From Gordonia jinghuaiqii (GTDB lineage Bacteria > Actinomycetota > Actinomycetes > Mycobacteriales > Mycobacteriaceae): DNA of 64,000 bases. The translations under genes and the position numbers were made by a program. The notes under the pieces were generated by a model that did not search any database, was not told the DNA's origin, and saw only the letters and a list, made by a program, of their open reading frames with translations. Of this stretch, positions 26,463-35,868 are shown piece by piece (the stretch's first letter is position 1; each line of letters opens with the position of its first letter). The stretch lies in NCBI RefSeq assembly GCF_014041935.1, contig NZ_CP059491.1, forward strand, positions 1,860,001 to 1,924,000, given 5' to 3'.

Positions 26463-28402
26463 GTGGCGGACTTCCGGGCGACCCGTGTGCCGCGCCCCAT
26501 CGCCGCCGCCGACTCACCGAACAGCAGGTACTCCTGATGCAGGATGCGGGTGGTCAGCCCGGGGACGAACCGGTGTCCGAGCTCGGCGATGGTGCCGACG
26601 ATCGAGTCGACGTGCTTGGGCCGGTCGACGATCGCGTGCAGTACGCGGGAGGCGGCCTTGTCGACGTCCCACGTCGCAGGCGAATTGTCGTAGATCTCGG
26701 TCGGCGAGATCATCCTGGTCTTCACCAACGGCAGTCGTACGTTGGTGAAAGTGACGTGATCGGAGACGGTTTCGGTTCCGGTCACATCGCTGAACGCCTC
26801 CAGGGCGGCTTTCGACGCCGCGTACGCACCGAACCGTGGACCGCGGGACTGAACGGCGATCGACGTCACGTTCACCACGTGGCCCGCCTGCCGCACCACC
26901 ATGTGGGGCAGCAGGCCGAGGATGAGGTTGACCGCACCGAAGTAGTTGACCGCCATGACGCGGTGGTAGTCGTGGGGTCGCTGTACCGAGTTCATCGTGG
27001 CGCGACGGATGGAACGGCCGGCGTTGTTGACGAGCACATCCACATGCCCGTGTTCGCCGAGTACGGACTTCACCAGCGCGTTGACCGATTCCTCGTCGGT
27101 GATGTCGCACCGGTAGGCCACCACTCGACCCGGGGGGATGCCCTGCTTGCTCGTCGTCGAGTTCAATTCGGCTGCCGCGGAATCGAGTTCATCGGCACTT
27201 CGGGCGACGATGATCACGTTGGCCCCGCGTGCCACGCACATGCGCGCCGTGGCCTTGCCGATGCCGCTCGATCCGCCGGTGATGAGGATGTTCTTGCCGA
27301 CGAGAGGTCCGCGGGGGTCGGCGCGGCGGTTACGGGATCGATCGAGGTGTCGCGACCAGTACGTCCACAGGCGCGGGGCGTAGTCGGCGAAGTCGGGCAC
27401 GCTGATCCCGAAGTCGTGCAGGACGGCGATGGTGGTGTCGGCGCGGAAATCCACCGGCATCGTCATGGCGTCGAGGACTGCCGACGGGATGCCCTGCTGT
27501 GCGGCGACGAGGTTGCGTCCGATTCGTGCCGGTCCCTTGCCGGACAACGCGATCAGCGGCTCGACGGTGGTGTGCGGGATCGCGTTAAATCCCTTGGGCG
27601 CGTCGAATGCGGGCGCCAGCGCGTTGTACATCTCGGTGGTCGTCAGCGAGTGCGGGGCGCTGAGGTGGAACACGAGTCCGCTCCGCGTGGGGTTGACGGT
27701 GAGGAGGGCGACCATCGCGTCGACGACGTAGTCGACGGGCACGATGTTGAGGGTGCCGAGATCGGGCATCGGCAGGCGCAGCATCGAGGGAAGTCTGCCG
27801 AGCATCCCGAGATGGCCGAAGAAGTAGTAGGGGCCGTCGATCTTGTCCATCTCCCCGGTTCGGGAGTCGCCGACCACGATCGAGGGGCGGTACACCCGCC
27901 ACCGCAGTCCTTCGCGTTCGCGCACCACACGTTCGGCCTCGAACTTGGTGCGGTGATAAGGCGTCGGAAACCCTTGTCCGACTGCGAAGTCCATTTCGGT
28001 GAAGCGGCCTCGGTGATCTCCGGCCACCGCGATCGAGGACACGTGGTGGAGCAGGGCGCCGTGGGCGATCGCGAAGTCGGCGACGCGGGAGGTGCCGATG
28101 ACGTTGGCGGCCCGTTGCGACTCGGCGTCGGCGGCCATGTCGTAGATCGCGGCGAGGTGGATGACGTGGTCGAACGCCGGCAGCGCGCCGGCATCGACTC
28201 CGAGCCCCGGTGCCGTGAGATCTCCGGTGACCGGTGTCACCCGGGCGGAGAGGTCGAGGACCTCGAGCATCGCCGTGAACGACGCCATCGAGGACTCGCG
28301 TACGAGTGCGTGAATCTCTGCGTCGGGGTCGACGGCGAGGAGACGGTCGAGGACGCGTCGACCGATGAAGCCACTGGCTCCGGTGATGAAATAGCTGGTC
28401 AT
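26459..28402 (-). CDS. acrA1: Two-domain fatty acyl-CoA reductase (AcrA1-like)
   Basis: A 647-residue fusion. The N-terminal half is an extended SDR of the male-sterility/fatty acyl-CoA reductase type: GASGFIG at 8-14, catalytic Tyr149 and Lys153 (YHRTK). The C-terminal half is a classical SDR: TGGSSGIG near residue 375 and YAASK near 527. This layout matches Rv3391 (AcrA1), which also neighbours the imu genes in M. tuberculosis from memory. Likely makes fatty aldehydes or alcohols from acyl-CoA for wax esters. ATG 28402 has only a weak ribosome site. A PLP enzyme and a two-component pair follow with overlapping or short gaps. Confidence 0.8.
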   Translation of the reverse strand: MTSYFITGASGFIGRRVLDRLLAVDPDAEIHALVRESSMASFTAMLEVLDLSARVTPVTGDLTAPGLGVDAGALPAFDHVIHLAAIYDMAADAESQRAANVIGTSRVADFAIAHGALLHHVSSIAVAGDHRGRFTEMDFAVGQGFPTPYHRTKFEAERVVREREGLRWRVYRPSIVVGDSRTGEMDKIDGPYYFFGHLGMLGRLPSMLRLPMPDLGTLNIVPVDYVVDAMVALLTVNPTRSGLVFHLSAPHSLTTTEMYNALAPAFDAPKGFNAIPHTTVEPLIALSGKGPARIGRNLVAAQQGIPSAVLDAMTMPVDFRADTTIAVLHDFGISVPDFADYAPRLWTYWSRHLDRSRNRRADPRGPLVGKNILITGGSSGIGKATARMCVARGANVIIVARSADELDSAAAELNSTTSKQGIPPGRVVAYRCDITDEESVNALVKSVLGEHGHVDVLVNNAGRSIRRATMNSVQRPHDYHRVMAVNYFGAVNLILGLLPHMVVRQAGHVVNVTSIAVQSRGPRFGAYAASKAALEAFSDVTGTETVSDHVTFTNVRLPLVKTRMISPTEIYDNSPATWDVDKAASRVLHAIVDRPKHVDSIVGTIAELGHRFVPGLTTRILHQEYLLFGESAAAMGRGTRVARKSAT

Positions 28403-28546
28403 TGGTGGATCCCATCAGGTCGGCGGGCGGAGTGCCCGCAGATGTCTCGCCCCCACGAGGCGGGATCTGTCTGATACTCAGAGTGACACTTATTCTGGTC
28501 GCTGGCAACGATCCGGGGGGTCCGCGCCCAACACCTCGCTGTCGCG

Positions 28547-28562
28547 TCGAACCTGTGTTCGA
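28547..28562 (+). promoter_or_regulatory. Perfect LexA/SOS box of dnaE2
   Basis: TCGAAC-CTGT-GTTCGA is an exact match to the SOS consensus. It abuts a -10 hexamer TAGAGT (28563-28568) that ends 6 nt before the GTG start, so repressor would block the polymerase and the transcript would be leaderless. Confidence 0.9.
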
Positions 28563-28574
28563 TAGAGTGGGTGA

Positions 28575-31500
28575 GTGGGCTGGGATCAGGGACCACCGAC
28601 GTGGTCGGAGATGGAGCGGGTGCTCTCCGGTCGGGCACCGGACGGTGGCCGACCGGGCACCGAGTTCGGCCCCGACACCAGCGAATGGGCGCCCTTCCCC
28701 GGCGACGGCGGCGACAGCCCCGCCTGGTCACGCAAGCGTGGGGCCTATCAGGCCGGCGACATCTCGCGCGGCTCGTCGGCGGTGCCGTACGCCGAACTGC
28801 ACGCCCACAGTGCCTACAGTTTTCTCGACGGCGCGTCGATGCCGGAGGAGTTGGTGGAAGAGGCGCAACGCCTCGGGCTGGCTGCGCTCGCGGTCACCGA
28901 CCACGACGGCTTCTACGGCATCGTGCGGTTCGCCGAGGCGGCCCGCGAGTTCGGGATGCCGACGGTCTTCGGGGCCGAGCTGTCGCTGGAACCCGATGTC
29001 GCGCGGACCGGGCAGAATGATCCGCCGGGGGAGCACCTGCTGGTCCTCGCGCGCGACGGCGAGGGCTATCGACGGTTGTCGCGGACCATCGCCGATGCGC
29101 ACATGGTCGCCGGGGAGAAGGGTCTGCTGCGCTACGACCGCGAATCCCTCGCACGGGCCGGCGACGGACACTGGCTGATCCTCACCGGATGTCGCAAGGG
29201 TGCTGTTCGGCGTGCCCTCGACCGCGGCGGTGTCCCGGCCGCGGAGCTGGCCCTGCGCGAGCAGATCGAGACCTACGGACATGCCAACGTGGTGGTCGAA
29301 CTGACCGCGCAGGGCATGGCCGACGACGACGAACGCAACGCGGTCCTCGCCGGACTGGCGGTACGCGCGGGGGTGCCGACGGTGGCCACCACCGGCGCGC
29401 ATTTCGCCGCGCCCCGTCGTCGACGGCTGGCGATGGCGATGGCCGCGGTGCGGGCACGCACCGACATCGAGACCATCGCCGGCTGGATGCCGGGAGTGGC
29501 CGGTGCGCACCTGCGCAGCGGCGACGAGATGGCCCGGTTGCTGCCCGCGCACCTCGATGCCATCGACAATGCCGTCGGGATAGCCGCCGACTGCGCCTTC
29601 CACCTGGGCCTGATCGCTCCGCAGCTGCCGCCCTTCGACGTCCCCGACGGCTACACCGAGGCGAGCTGGCTGCGTGAACTCACCATGACCCGCGCCCGCC
29701 GCCGCTACGGCACGCCCGCCGAACATCCGCAGGCCTACCGGCAGATCGAACACGAGCTCGCCATCATCGAGGCGCTGACCTTTCCCGGCTACTTCCTCGT
29801 GGTCGCCGACATCGTCGACTTCTGCAAGGCCAACGACATCCTGTGTCAGGGGCGGGGGAGTGCCGCCAACTCCGCGGTCTGTTACGCCCTGGGCATCACC
29901 AACGTCGACCCGGTCGCCAACAAGCTGCTGTTCGAGCGATTCCTCGCCCCCGAACGCGACGGCCCGCCCGACATCGACGTCGACATCGAGTCCGATCGTC
30001 GGGAAGAGGCCATCCAGTACGTCTATCGCCGCTACGGCCGGGACCGCAGTGCTCAGGTCGCCAACGTGATCACCTATCGCGGCAGATCGGCGATCCGGGA
30101 CATGGCGCGTGCGCTCGGGTATGCGCCCGGCCAGCAGGACGCGTGGGCCAAGATGCCCGACACCGCACCCGCCGACGTATCCGACCTGGCCGGCGAGATC
30201 CTCGGTATGCCAAGACATCTGGGTATCCACTCCGGTGGCATGGTGATCTGTGACCGGCCGATCGCCGACGTCTGCCCCACCGAATGGGCGCGGATGGAGA
30301 ACCGCAGCGTGTTGCAGTGGGACAAGGACGATTGCGCGGCCATCGGACTGGTCAAGTTCGACATGCTCGGTCTCGGCATGCTCTCGGCGCTGCACTATGC
30401 GATCGACCTGCTCGCCGAACACAAGGGCCTCGAGGTCGACCTCGCCACTCTGGACCTCGGCGAACCCGCCGTCTACGAGATGCTGTGCCGCGCAGACTCG
30501 GTGGGCGTCTTCCAGGTGGAGTCGCGAGCGCAGATGGCCACGCTCCCGCGGCTGAAACCGCGTTGCTTCTACGACCTCGTCGTCGAGGTGGCACTGATCC
30601 GTCCCGGGCCCATCCAGGGCGGCTCGGTGCACCCGTTCATCAAGCGGCGCAACGGGCAGGAGGAGGTGACCGTCGAACACCCGTCGATGTACAAGGCGCT
30701 CGAGCGCACGCTGGGGGTGCCGCTGTTCCAGGAGCAGCTGATGCAACTGGCCGTCGACGTCGCCGGGTTCGACGCCTCCGAGGCCGATCAGTTGCGGCGC
30801 GCGATGGGGTCCAAGCGGTCGCCGGAGAAGATGGAACGGTTGCGCCGACGCTTCTACGAGGGGATGGAGAGCCTGCACGGCATCACCGGCGACACCGCCG
30901 ACCGGATCTTCGAGAAGATGGCCGCGTTCGCCAATTTCGGCTTCCCGGAGAGCCATTCACAGAGTTTCGCGTCCTTGGTGTTCTATTCGTCGTGGTTCAA
31001 GCTGCATCATCCGGCGGCGTTCTGTGCGGCCCTGCTCAGAGCGCAGCCGATGGGTTTCTATTCGCCGCAGACCCTGGTCGCCGATGCGCGCAGACACGGG
31101 GTGGCGGTACACCGGCCCGACATCAACGCCTCGCTCGCGCACGCGACGCTGGAGAACGACGGACTCGACGTCCGGCTGGGGCTCGACGGCGTGCGCGGTG
31201 TCGGCCGGGATGCGGCGGAGCGCATCGTCGAGCGGCGGGCCGACGGCCCGTATGTCGACATCACCGAGGTGTCCCGGCGTGCCGACCTGACGGCCAAGGA
31301 ACTCGAGGGGCTCGCCGGGGCCGGGGCGTTCGACGGCTTCGGACTAAGTAGACGCCAAGCACTCTGGGAGGCCGGGGCCGCGGCGACCGTGCGGGACAAC
31401 CAGCTGGAACTGCAGTCGGCGGGTACCACCCCGACGCTGCCCGGCCTGTCCGACATCGAACTGGCCGCCACCGACGCCTGGGCCACCGGGATCACCCCGA

Positions 31501-31859
31501 TGTCGTATCCGACGCAGTTCCTGCGCCCTCGTCTCGATGCCATGGGGGTCCTGGCCGCCGACCGTCTCCTGGCGGTTCCGGACGGTTCACGTGTGCTGGT
31601 CGGCGGGGCGGTCACCCATCGTCAGCGACCCGCCACCGCCTCGGGGGTGACCTTCATCAACCTCGAGGACGAGACCGGGATGGTCAATGTGGTGTGTTCG
31701 GTCGGCCTGTGGGCGCGGTATCGTGTACTGGCGCAGACGGCGCCGGCGCTGTTGGTGCGCGGGCGGGTCCAGAATGCCGAGGGAGCGGTGACTGTCGTCG
31801 CAGATCGATTGCAGCGCATGGATCTTCGAGTGGGGAGCAGATCCAGGGACTGGCAGTAG
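28575..31859 (+). CDS. dnaE2: Error-prone DNA polymerase III alpha subunit DnaE2 (ImuC)
   Basis: Catalytic polymerase of the SOS mutasome, 1094 residues. The N-terminal PHP domain reads YAELHAHSAYSFLDGASMPEEL ... AVTDHDGFYGIVRF. The polymerase palm has PDIDVDIESDRREE near residue 465, with GRGSAANSAVCYALGIT before it. GSKRSPEKMERLR and the helix-hairpin-helix/OB region (RVLVGGAVTHRQRPATASGVTFINLEDETG) complete the family order. GTG 28575 gives the typical MGWxxGPPxWxEMERVL start. Same strand as imuA'-imuB about 8 kb upstream and controlled by its own perfect LexA box. Confidence 0.95.
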   Translation: MGWDQGPPTWSEMERVLSGRAPDGGRPGTEFGPDTSEWAPFPGDGGDSPAWSRKRGAYQAGDISRGSSAVPYAELHAHSAYSFLDGASMPEELVEEAQRLGLAALAVTDHDGFYGIVRFAEAAREFGMPTVFGAELSLEPDVARTGQNDPPGEHLLVLARDGEGYRRLSRTIADAHMVAGEKGLLRYDRESLARAGDGHWLILTGCRKGAVRRALDRGGVPAAELALREQIETYGHANVVVELTAQGMADDDERNAVLAGLAVRAGVPTVATTGAHFAAPRRRRLAMAMAAVRARTDIETIAGWMPGVAGAHLRSGDEMARLLPAHLDAIDNAVGIAADCAFHLGLIAPQLPPFDVPDGYTEASWLRELTMTRARRRYGTPAEHPQAYRQIEHELAIIEALTFPGYFLVVADIVDFCKANDILCQGRGSAANSAVCYALGITNVDPVANKLLFERFLAPERDGPPDIDVDIESDRREEAIQYVYRRYGRDRSAQVANVITYRGRSAIRDMARALGYAPGQQDAWAKMPDTAPADVSDLAGEILGMPRHLGIHSGGMVICDRPIADVCPTEWARMENRSVLQWDKDDCAAIGLVKFDMLGLGMLSALHYAIDLLAEHKGLEVDLATLDLGEPAVYEMLCRADSVGVFQVESRAQMATLPRLKPRCFYDLVVEVALIRPGPIQGGSVHPFIKRRNGQEEVTVEHPSMYKALERTLGVPLFQEQLMQLAVDVAGFDASEADQLRRAMGSKRSPEKMERLRRRFYEGMESLHGITGDTADRIFEKMAAFANFGFPESHSQSFASLVFYSSWFKLHHPAAFCAALLRAQPMGFYSPQTLVADARRHGVAVHRPDINASLAHATLENDGLDVRLGLDGVRGVGRDAAERIVERRADGPYVDITEVSRRADLTAKELEGLAGAGAFDGFGLSRRQALWEAGAAATVRDNQLELQSAGTTPTLPGLSDIELAATDAWATGITPMSYPTQFLRPRLDAMGVLAADRLLAVPDGSRVLVGGAVTHRQRPATASGVTFINLEDETGMVNVVCSVGLWARYRVLAQTAPALLVRGRVQNAEGAVTVVADRLQRMDLRVGSRSRDWQ

Positions 31860-31907
31860 CCCGCGGGCGTGCCGATGAATCCGACGACGAGTTCAGGAAA
31901 GAGATCG

Positions 31908-32135
31908 ATGTCGCAGCAGGTCGTGGTAACCGTCAAACCCAGGAGCAGCAAGGGGCCGCTGGTCGAGACCGAACCCGATGGTTCGATCACCGTCTACGTC
32001 CGCGAACCCGCCACCGAGGGCCGGGCGAACAAGGCGGTCGCCGAGGTGCTCGCCTCCCATCTCGGTGTCCCCAAGAGCAAGGTCGCGCTCATCGGCGGCG
32101 CCACCGCCCGCACCAAGCGGTACCGGGTCGGTTAG
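31908..32135 (+). CDS. DUF167 (YggU family) protein
   Basis: Small conserved protein of 75 residues with the family pattern VTVKPRSSKGPLVE ... VREPATEGRANKAVAEVLASHLGVPKSKVALIGGATARTKRYRV. Function unknown across the family. AGGAAAGAG at 31895-31903 selects ATG 31908 over an upstream GTG at 31869. Its TAG overlaps the stop codon of the convergent trmL gene, so the two genes share three bases. Confidence 0.85.
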   Translation: MSQQVVVTVKPRSSKGPLVETEPDGSITVYVREPATEGRANKAVAEVLASHLGVPKSKVALIGGATARTKRYRVG

Positions 32136-32596
32136 ACCGCCCCGTCGAATCCGTTCTGTCGCCAGGCCTCGTAGACGACGATGCTCGCCGCATTGGCGAG
32201 ATTGTGTGAGCGTCGGCCGGCGAGCATGGGGATGCGCACCCGGTCGGTGACCTCGGGCTCGTCGAGGACCTCGGCAGGCAACCCCGTCGGTTCCGGACCG
32301 AACAGCAGCACATCGCCGGGCTGATAATGCACGTCGGTGTGGAAGCGGTCGGCGTGCGCGGTGAACGCGAAGACGCGTTCGGGCTTCAGCGTGGTCCAGG
32401 CCGTCACCAGGTTGGGATGAACGGTGACGTTCGCCATCTCGTGGTAGTCCAGACCCGCCCGTTTGACCTGGGCGTCGGACATCGAGAACCCCAGCGGTTC
32501 GATGAGGTGAAGCTCGCATCCGGTGTTGGCGGCCAGCCGGATGGCATTTCCCGTATTGGGCGGGATGCACGGCTGATAGAACATGATTCGGAACAT
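32132..32596 (-). CDS. trmL: tRNA 2'-O-methyltransferase, TrmL/SpoU family
   Basis: SPOUT methyltransferase of 154 residues expected to methylate the wobble ribose (position 34) of tRNA-Leu isoacceptors, the TrmL reaction. Family motifs are in order: FYQPCIPPNTGNAIRLAANTG, then LLFGPEPTGLP, then RIPMLAGRRSHNLANAASIVVYEAW, the knotted AdoMet-binding end. Length is normal. Convergent with the DUF167 gene and divergent from folD. Confidence 0.88.
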   Translation of the reverse strand: MFRIMFYQPCIPPNTGNAIRLAANTGCELHLIEPLGFSMSDAQVKRAGLDYHEMANVTVHPNLVTAWTTLKPERVFAFTAHADRFHTDVHYQPGDVLLFGPEPTGLPAEVLDEPEVTDRVRIPMLAGRRSHNLANAASIVVYEAWRQNGFDGAV

Positions 32597-32770
32597 GATG
32601 GACCTCAGCGTAGCCGCCTCACACCGTGGTGAACCCGCAGGTCGACGTGATCACCGCACCGCAGGTGAGGTCGTCTCACCCGGCGGCGGACCCTCCACCC
32701 GCCCGGCCGAATTCCGGTCCGGGGTCCGTCGATGACGGAAACCGGATCGACCAGTGGAAGAATGTCGGGC

Positions 32771-33643
32771 GTGACGGCGATACGACTCGATGGCAAGACC
32801 ACGCGCGACGAGATCTTCGCAGATCTGGCCGAGCGGGTGGAGAAGCTCCGGCTGGCGGGGATCACCCCGGGCCTGGGCACCGTTCTGGTCGGCGACGACC
32901 CGGGCTCGCAGTCCTACGTGAAGGGCAAGCACGCCGACTGTGCCCGCATCGGGGTGGCATCGATCCGCAAGGACCTGCCCGCCGACGCCACCACCGAGGA
33001 ACTCAACGCGGCGATCGACGAGCTCAACGCCGATCCGGCCTGCACCGGCTACATCGTGCAGCTGCCGTTGCCCCGCCACCTCGACGAGAACGCCGCCCTC
33101 GAGCGCATCGATCCGCTCAAGGACGCCGACGGACTCCACCCGATCAACCTCGGCCGGCTGGTGCTGGGCAAGGAATCCACGCTGCCCTGCACCCCGCGCG
33201 GTGTCATCCACCTGCTCCGTCGCTACGACGTCCCGATCGCCGGTGCGCGCGTCACGGTCGTCGGCCGCGGCGTCACCATCGGCCGGCCGATCGGACTGCT
33301 GCTGACGCGGCGCAGCGAGAACGCCACCGTCACCCTGTGTCACACCGGCACCACCGATCTCGCCTCCGAGATCTCGCGTGCCGACATCGTGATCGCGGCG
33401 GCCGGCGTACCGCATCTGATCACCGCGGACATGGTCAAGCCCGGCGCCGCCGTCATCGACGTCGGCGTCAGCCGTACCGACGACGGACTCGTCGGCGACG
33501 TCCATCCCGATGTGTGGGAGGTGGCCGGCCACGTGTCGCCCAACCCCGGCGGAGTCGGACCGTTGACCCGCGCGTTCCTTCTCGTCAACGTCGTCGAACG
33601 CGCAGAGCAGACTCTCGCAGCCGCGGGCGGCACCACCACGTGA
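32771..33643 (+). CDS. folD: Bifunctional methylene-THF dehydrogenase/cyclohydrolase FolD
   Basis: Interconverts methylene-, methenyl- and formyl-tetrahydrofolate using NADP, 290 residues. Signature blocks include the catalytic-Lys region [41 protein letters not shown], the Rossmann [11 protein letters not shown] and [19 protein letters not shown] at 32756-32761 fits GTG 32771, which aligns with the usual start; an ATG at 32762 is also in frame. The stop overlaps the start of the DUF3017 gene. Confidence 0.95.
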   Translation: MTAIRLDGKTTRDEIFADLAERVEKLRLAGITPGLGTVLVGDDPGSQSYVKGKHADCARIGVASIRKDLPADATTEELNAAIDELNADPACTGYIVQLPLPRHLDENAALERIDPLKDADGLHPINLGRLVLGKESTLPCTPRGVIHLLRRYDVPIAGARVTVVGRGVTIGRPIGLLLTRRSENATVTLCHTGTTDLASEISRADIVIAAAGVPHLITADMVKPGAAVIDVGVSRTDDGLVGDVHPDVWEVAGHVSPNPGGVGPLTRAFLLVNVVERAEQTLAAAGGTTT

Positions 33644-34032
33644 CCCAGGACGAGCGGCACGGTGAGCACGCTCACCCCCGATCCCCGAACGACCCCAGAA
33701 TCCCGGCGGATGAGGTCCCCCAGGGCGAGCCCCGGTTGGCCCCCGTCGAGGTGGGCGGAGTTCGTGCGGTGCTCGTCCAGATCCCGTATCTGCTGGTCAT
33801 GGCCGGCGTCCTGGTCGCAGCGCTGCTCGTGATGTTCGACCGTTGGCGTCGCGGTTCCTTCGTCTTCGGCGCCGCGCTTCTCGTCGGAGCGCTGCTGCGA
33901 GCGCTCATCCCGTCGTCTCAGGCAGGTCTGCTGCAGGTCAGGGGCAAATTGTTCGACGTATCGGCCATGGCCGCGGTCGGTGGGGCGATGTTGTGGCTCG
34001 CCACGTCGATCGACGCGTTGGGCACGGATTGA
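33640..34032 (+). CDS. DUF3017 membrane protein
   Basis: A 130-residue protein with a charged N-terminus and three hydrophobic segments ([57 protein letters not shown]). The [40 protein letters not shown] block is the DUF3017 hallmark. It overlaps folD by GTGA, the usual arrangement in Actinomycetota. Function unknown. Confidence 0.82.
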   Translation: MTQDERHGEHAHPRSPNDPRIPADEVPQGEPRLAPVEVGGVRAVLVQIPYLLVMAGVLVAALLVMFDRWRRGSFVFGAALLVGALLRALIPSSQAGLLQVRGKLFDVSAMAAVGGAMLWLATSIDALGTD

Positions 34033-34033
34033 T

Positions 34034-34039
34034 TACAAT
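34034..34039 (+). promoter_or_regulatory. -10 element for the Hsp70-like membrane protein gene
   Basis: TACAAT just after the DUF3017 stop is a strong -10 hexamer. It would give a leader of about 115 nt before the GTG at 34162. Confidence 0.4.
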
Positions 34040-34161
34040 AGAGACCTGAGCGTGACCTTGAGTCCACATGGCCGCGTGACCAGGTAATTTTCCGCTGCGC
34101 ACTCGCAGACGCACCGACCGCTGGAGTAGGTATCACCGCAACACCAACCGATGACGCCACA

Positions 34162-35817
34162 GTGAACCGAGTGACGTCGATGGGCGTGTCCGCAGGGGCC
34201 GGCATGATCCATTACGTCCTGCTCACCCGAGATGATCTCGGTCGCAGCGTGGTCGATTCACGTGTCATCGATGTCGACCCCACCGACGGCCTGGACGCCG
34301 CCGGACGCGTCAACGCCGGTATCGACATGATGCTCACCGCGGCCCGCGAGGCCGACATCCGGGTGGGCCCCATCGGGATCGCCACCCGCACGGGCGGCCA
34401 GCGTCGGCAGTTGCGATCACGGGGGAGTGGCCCCCGACGCCAGGTCCGCCTCCTCGGCGAGGCCGAGGGCGTTCTCACCTACCTCGCCGACACCGGTGAG
34501 ATCGATCGCTTCACCGCAGCCGTGGTCGTCGACTGCGGTGACACCGGGATGTCGTTGTACACCGTCGATCCACGGGACGGCCGCGTCATCGACCCCGAGC
34601 ACTCCACGGTACTGAGTGGCAGGCGGCTCGACCGGGCCATCGTCGCGAACCTCACCGCGGACAATTCCGCACTGAACGAGTCGTCGCGCAGCCGCCCGGG
34701 CCGAAGCGAGCTGCTCAGCGCATGCCGCACCGCCAAAGAGGAGGTCGCCTACGGGCGCAGCGCTCCCGGCGACGCGGCGGTGCCGCTGTCCGGAGGAGCC
34801 CCGACCGGCGGTTCGGGACGCTTGTCGCTGAACGCGACGCACGTCGAAGACGCACTGGCCCCGATGATCCGCGAGGCGCGTGAGGTCTTCACCCGCTATG
34901 TCACCGGTGCCTCGTCGCGAGGCGTACGTCCGGAGGCCGTGGTCTTCATCGGTGGCCTGGCGAACCTGCCGATGGTCCGCACCCTCGCCGACGGCCATGA
35001 CCTCGAGACGGTGTGCCCCGCGGACCCCGAGCTCGTGGTGGCCACCGGCGCCGCACTCCTTGCCCACGAGACTTACTCCGGTGCAGTGCGATTGGCCTTC
35101 ATCGGCGGAAACCGCCAGCGCGAGTGGCTCTCTGCCACGCCGCTCGCGGTCGCGGGCGCCGTCATCGCCGCGATGCTCATGACGATCTATGCGGTCAGTT
35201 CGTCGTTCGCCGACAGGCAGGGCCCCGAGCCGGAGCGCTCGGTCAGCAGTGTTCCCGCCGTGGCGACGACGAGCGAGCCGGAGCCCGTTCCCACGACGAC
35301 GGTGACCGAACCGGTCACCCAGACCTCCGACAACCCGGTCGAACCCACCTTCGTGCCGCCGACCCAGACGGAGCAGCCGGTACCGCCACCCGAATGGGGC
35401 GAGCCACCGGCCTGGGCCACCACGGAGCTGCCGCCGACCCGGCCGTCGACGGGCACCACCACGCGCACGCTGTCACCGTTCCCATGGCCGACCCTGACCT
35501 TCCCTCCCGGAACGACACCGACGATCCCGCAGGACCTGCTGCCTCCGGATATGCGTCCGCCGAATGTGGCGCCGACACCGCCGCCGCCCACCTACCCGAC
35601 GACCACGTCCGCGCGCTCGGGGCCGGCTGCGCCGACTCGATCGGGCACCGTACCGGACCAGCCGCGTGCGGTGGCACCCGAACAGCGCGAACTCGGGAAA
35701 ACTGCTGCGGCGCCGACGGAGTCGAGCGTTGATCAACAGCCCGCACCCGGATCGGCGCCGTCGGGCGCCAGCCCGGTGCCGTCAGTTCCGGTGCCATCAG
35801 TTCCGGCGCCGCGCTGA
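34162..35817 (+). CDS. Hsp70/actin-like ATPase-fold membrane protein with Pro-rich tail
   Basis: A 551-residue protein. The first about 320 residues read like a divergent Hsp70/actin fold: GVSAGAGMIHYVLL at the N-terminus, a phosphate-like VVVDCGDTGMSLYTVD, and an adenosine-like VVFIGGLANLPMVRTLADG followed by PELVVATGAALLA. One membrane helix follows at about 327-347 (PLAVAGAVIAAMLMTIYAVSS). The last 200 residues are Pro/Thr/Ser-rich and probably extracytoplasmic. Similar proteins occur across mycolic-acid bacteria without assigned function. ATP binding is inferred from motifs only. Start uncertain: GTG 34162 or ATG 34180. The stop codon lies in a 17-bp repeat. Confidence 0.7.
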   Translation: MNRVTSMGVSAGAGMIHYVLLTRDDLGRSVVDSRVIDVDPTDGLDAAGRVNAGIDMMLTAAREADIRVGPIGIATRTGGQRRQLRSRGSGPRRQVRLLGEAEGVLTYLADTGEIDRFTAAVVVDCGDTGMSLYTVDPRDGRVIDPEHSTVLSGRRLDRAIVANLTADNSALNESSRSRPGRSELLSACRTAKEEVAYGRSAPGDAAVPLSGGAPTGGSGRLSLNATHVEDALAPMIREAREVFTRYVTGASSRGVRPEAVVFIGGLANLPMVRTLADGHDLETVCPADPELVVATGAALLAHETYSGAVRLAFIGGNRQREWLSATPLAVAGAVIAAMLMTIYAVSSSFADRQGPEPERSVSSVPAVATTSEPEPVPTTTVTEPVTQTSDNPVEPTFVPPTQTEQPVPPPEWGEPPAWATTELPPTRPSTGTTTRTLSPFPWPTLTFPPGTTPTIPQDLLPPDMRPPNVAPTPPPPTYPTTTSARSGPAAPTRSGTVPDQPRAVAPEQRELGKTAAAPTESSVDQQPAPGSAPSGASPVPSVPVPSVPAPR

Positions 35818-35850
35818 GGGTGTCGTCGAGCTGACGGTGTCGTCGAGCTG
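35813..35850. repeat. 17-bp repeat across the Hsp70-like gene stop
   Basis: GCTGAGGGTGTCGTCGA at 35813-35829 is repeated with one change at 35830-35846, then begins a third time. The first copy contains the stop codon (35815-35817). It fills the gap to the convergent metX gene. Confidence 0.8.
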
Positions 35851-35868
35851 AGGGTGGTGTGAGGGTGC

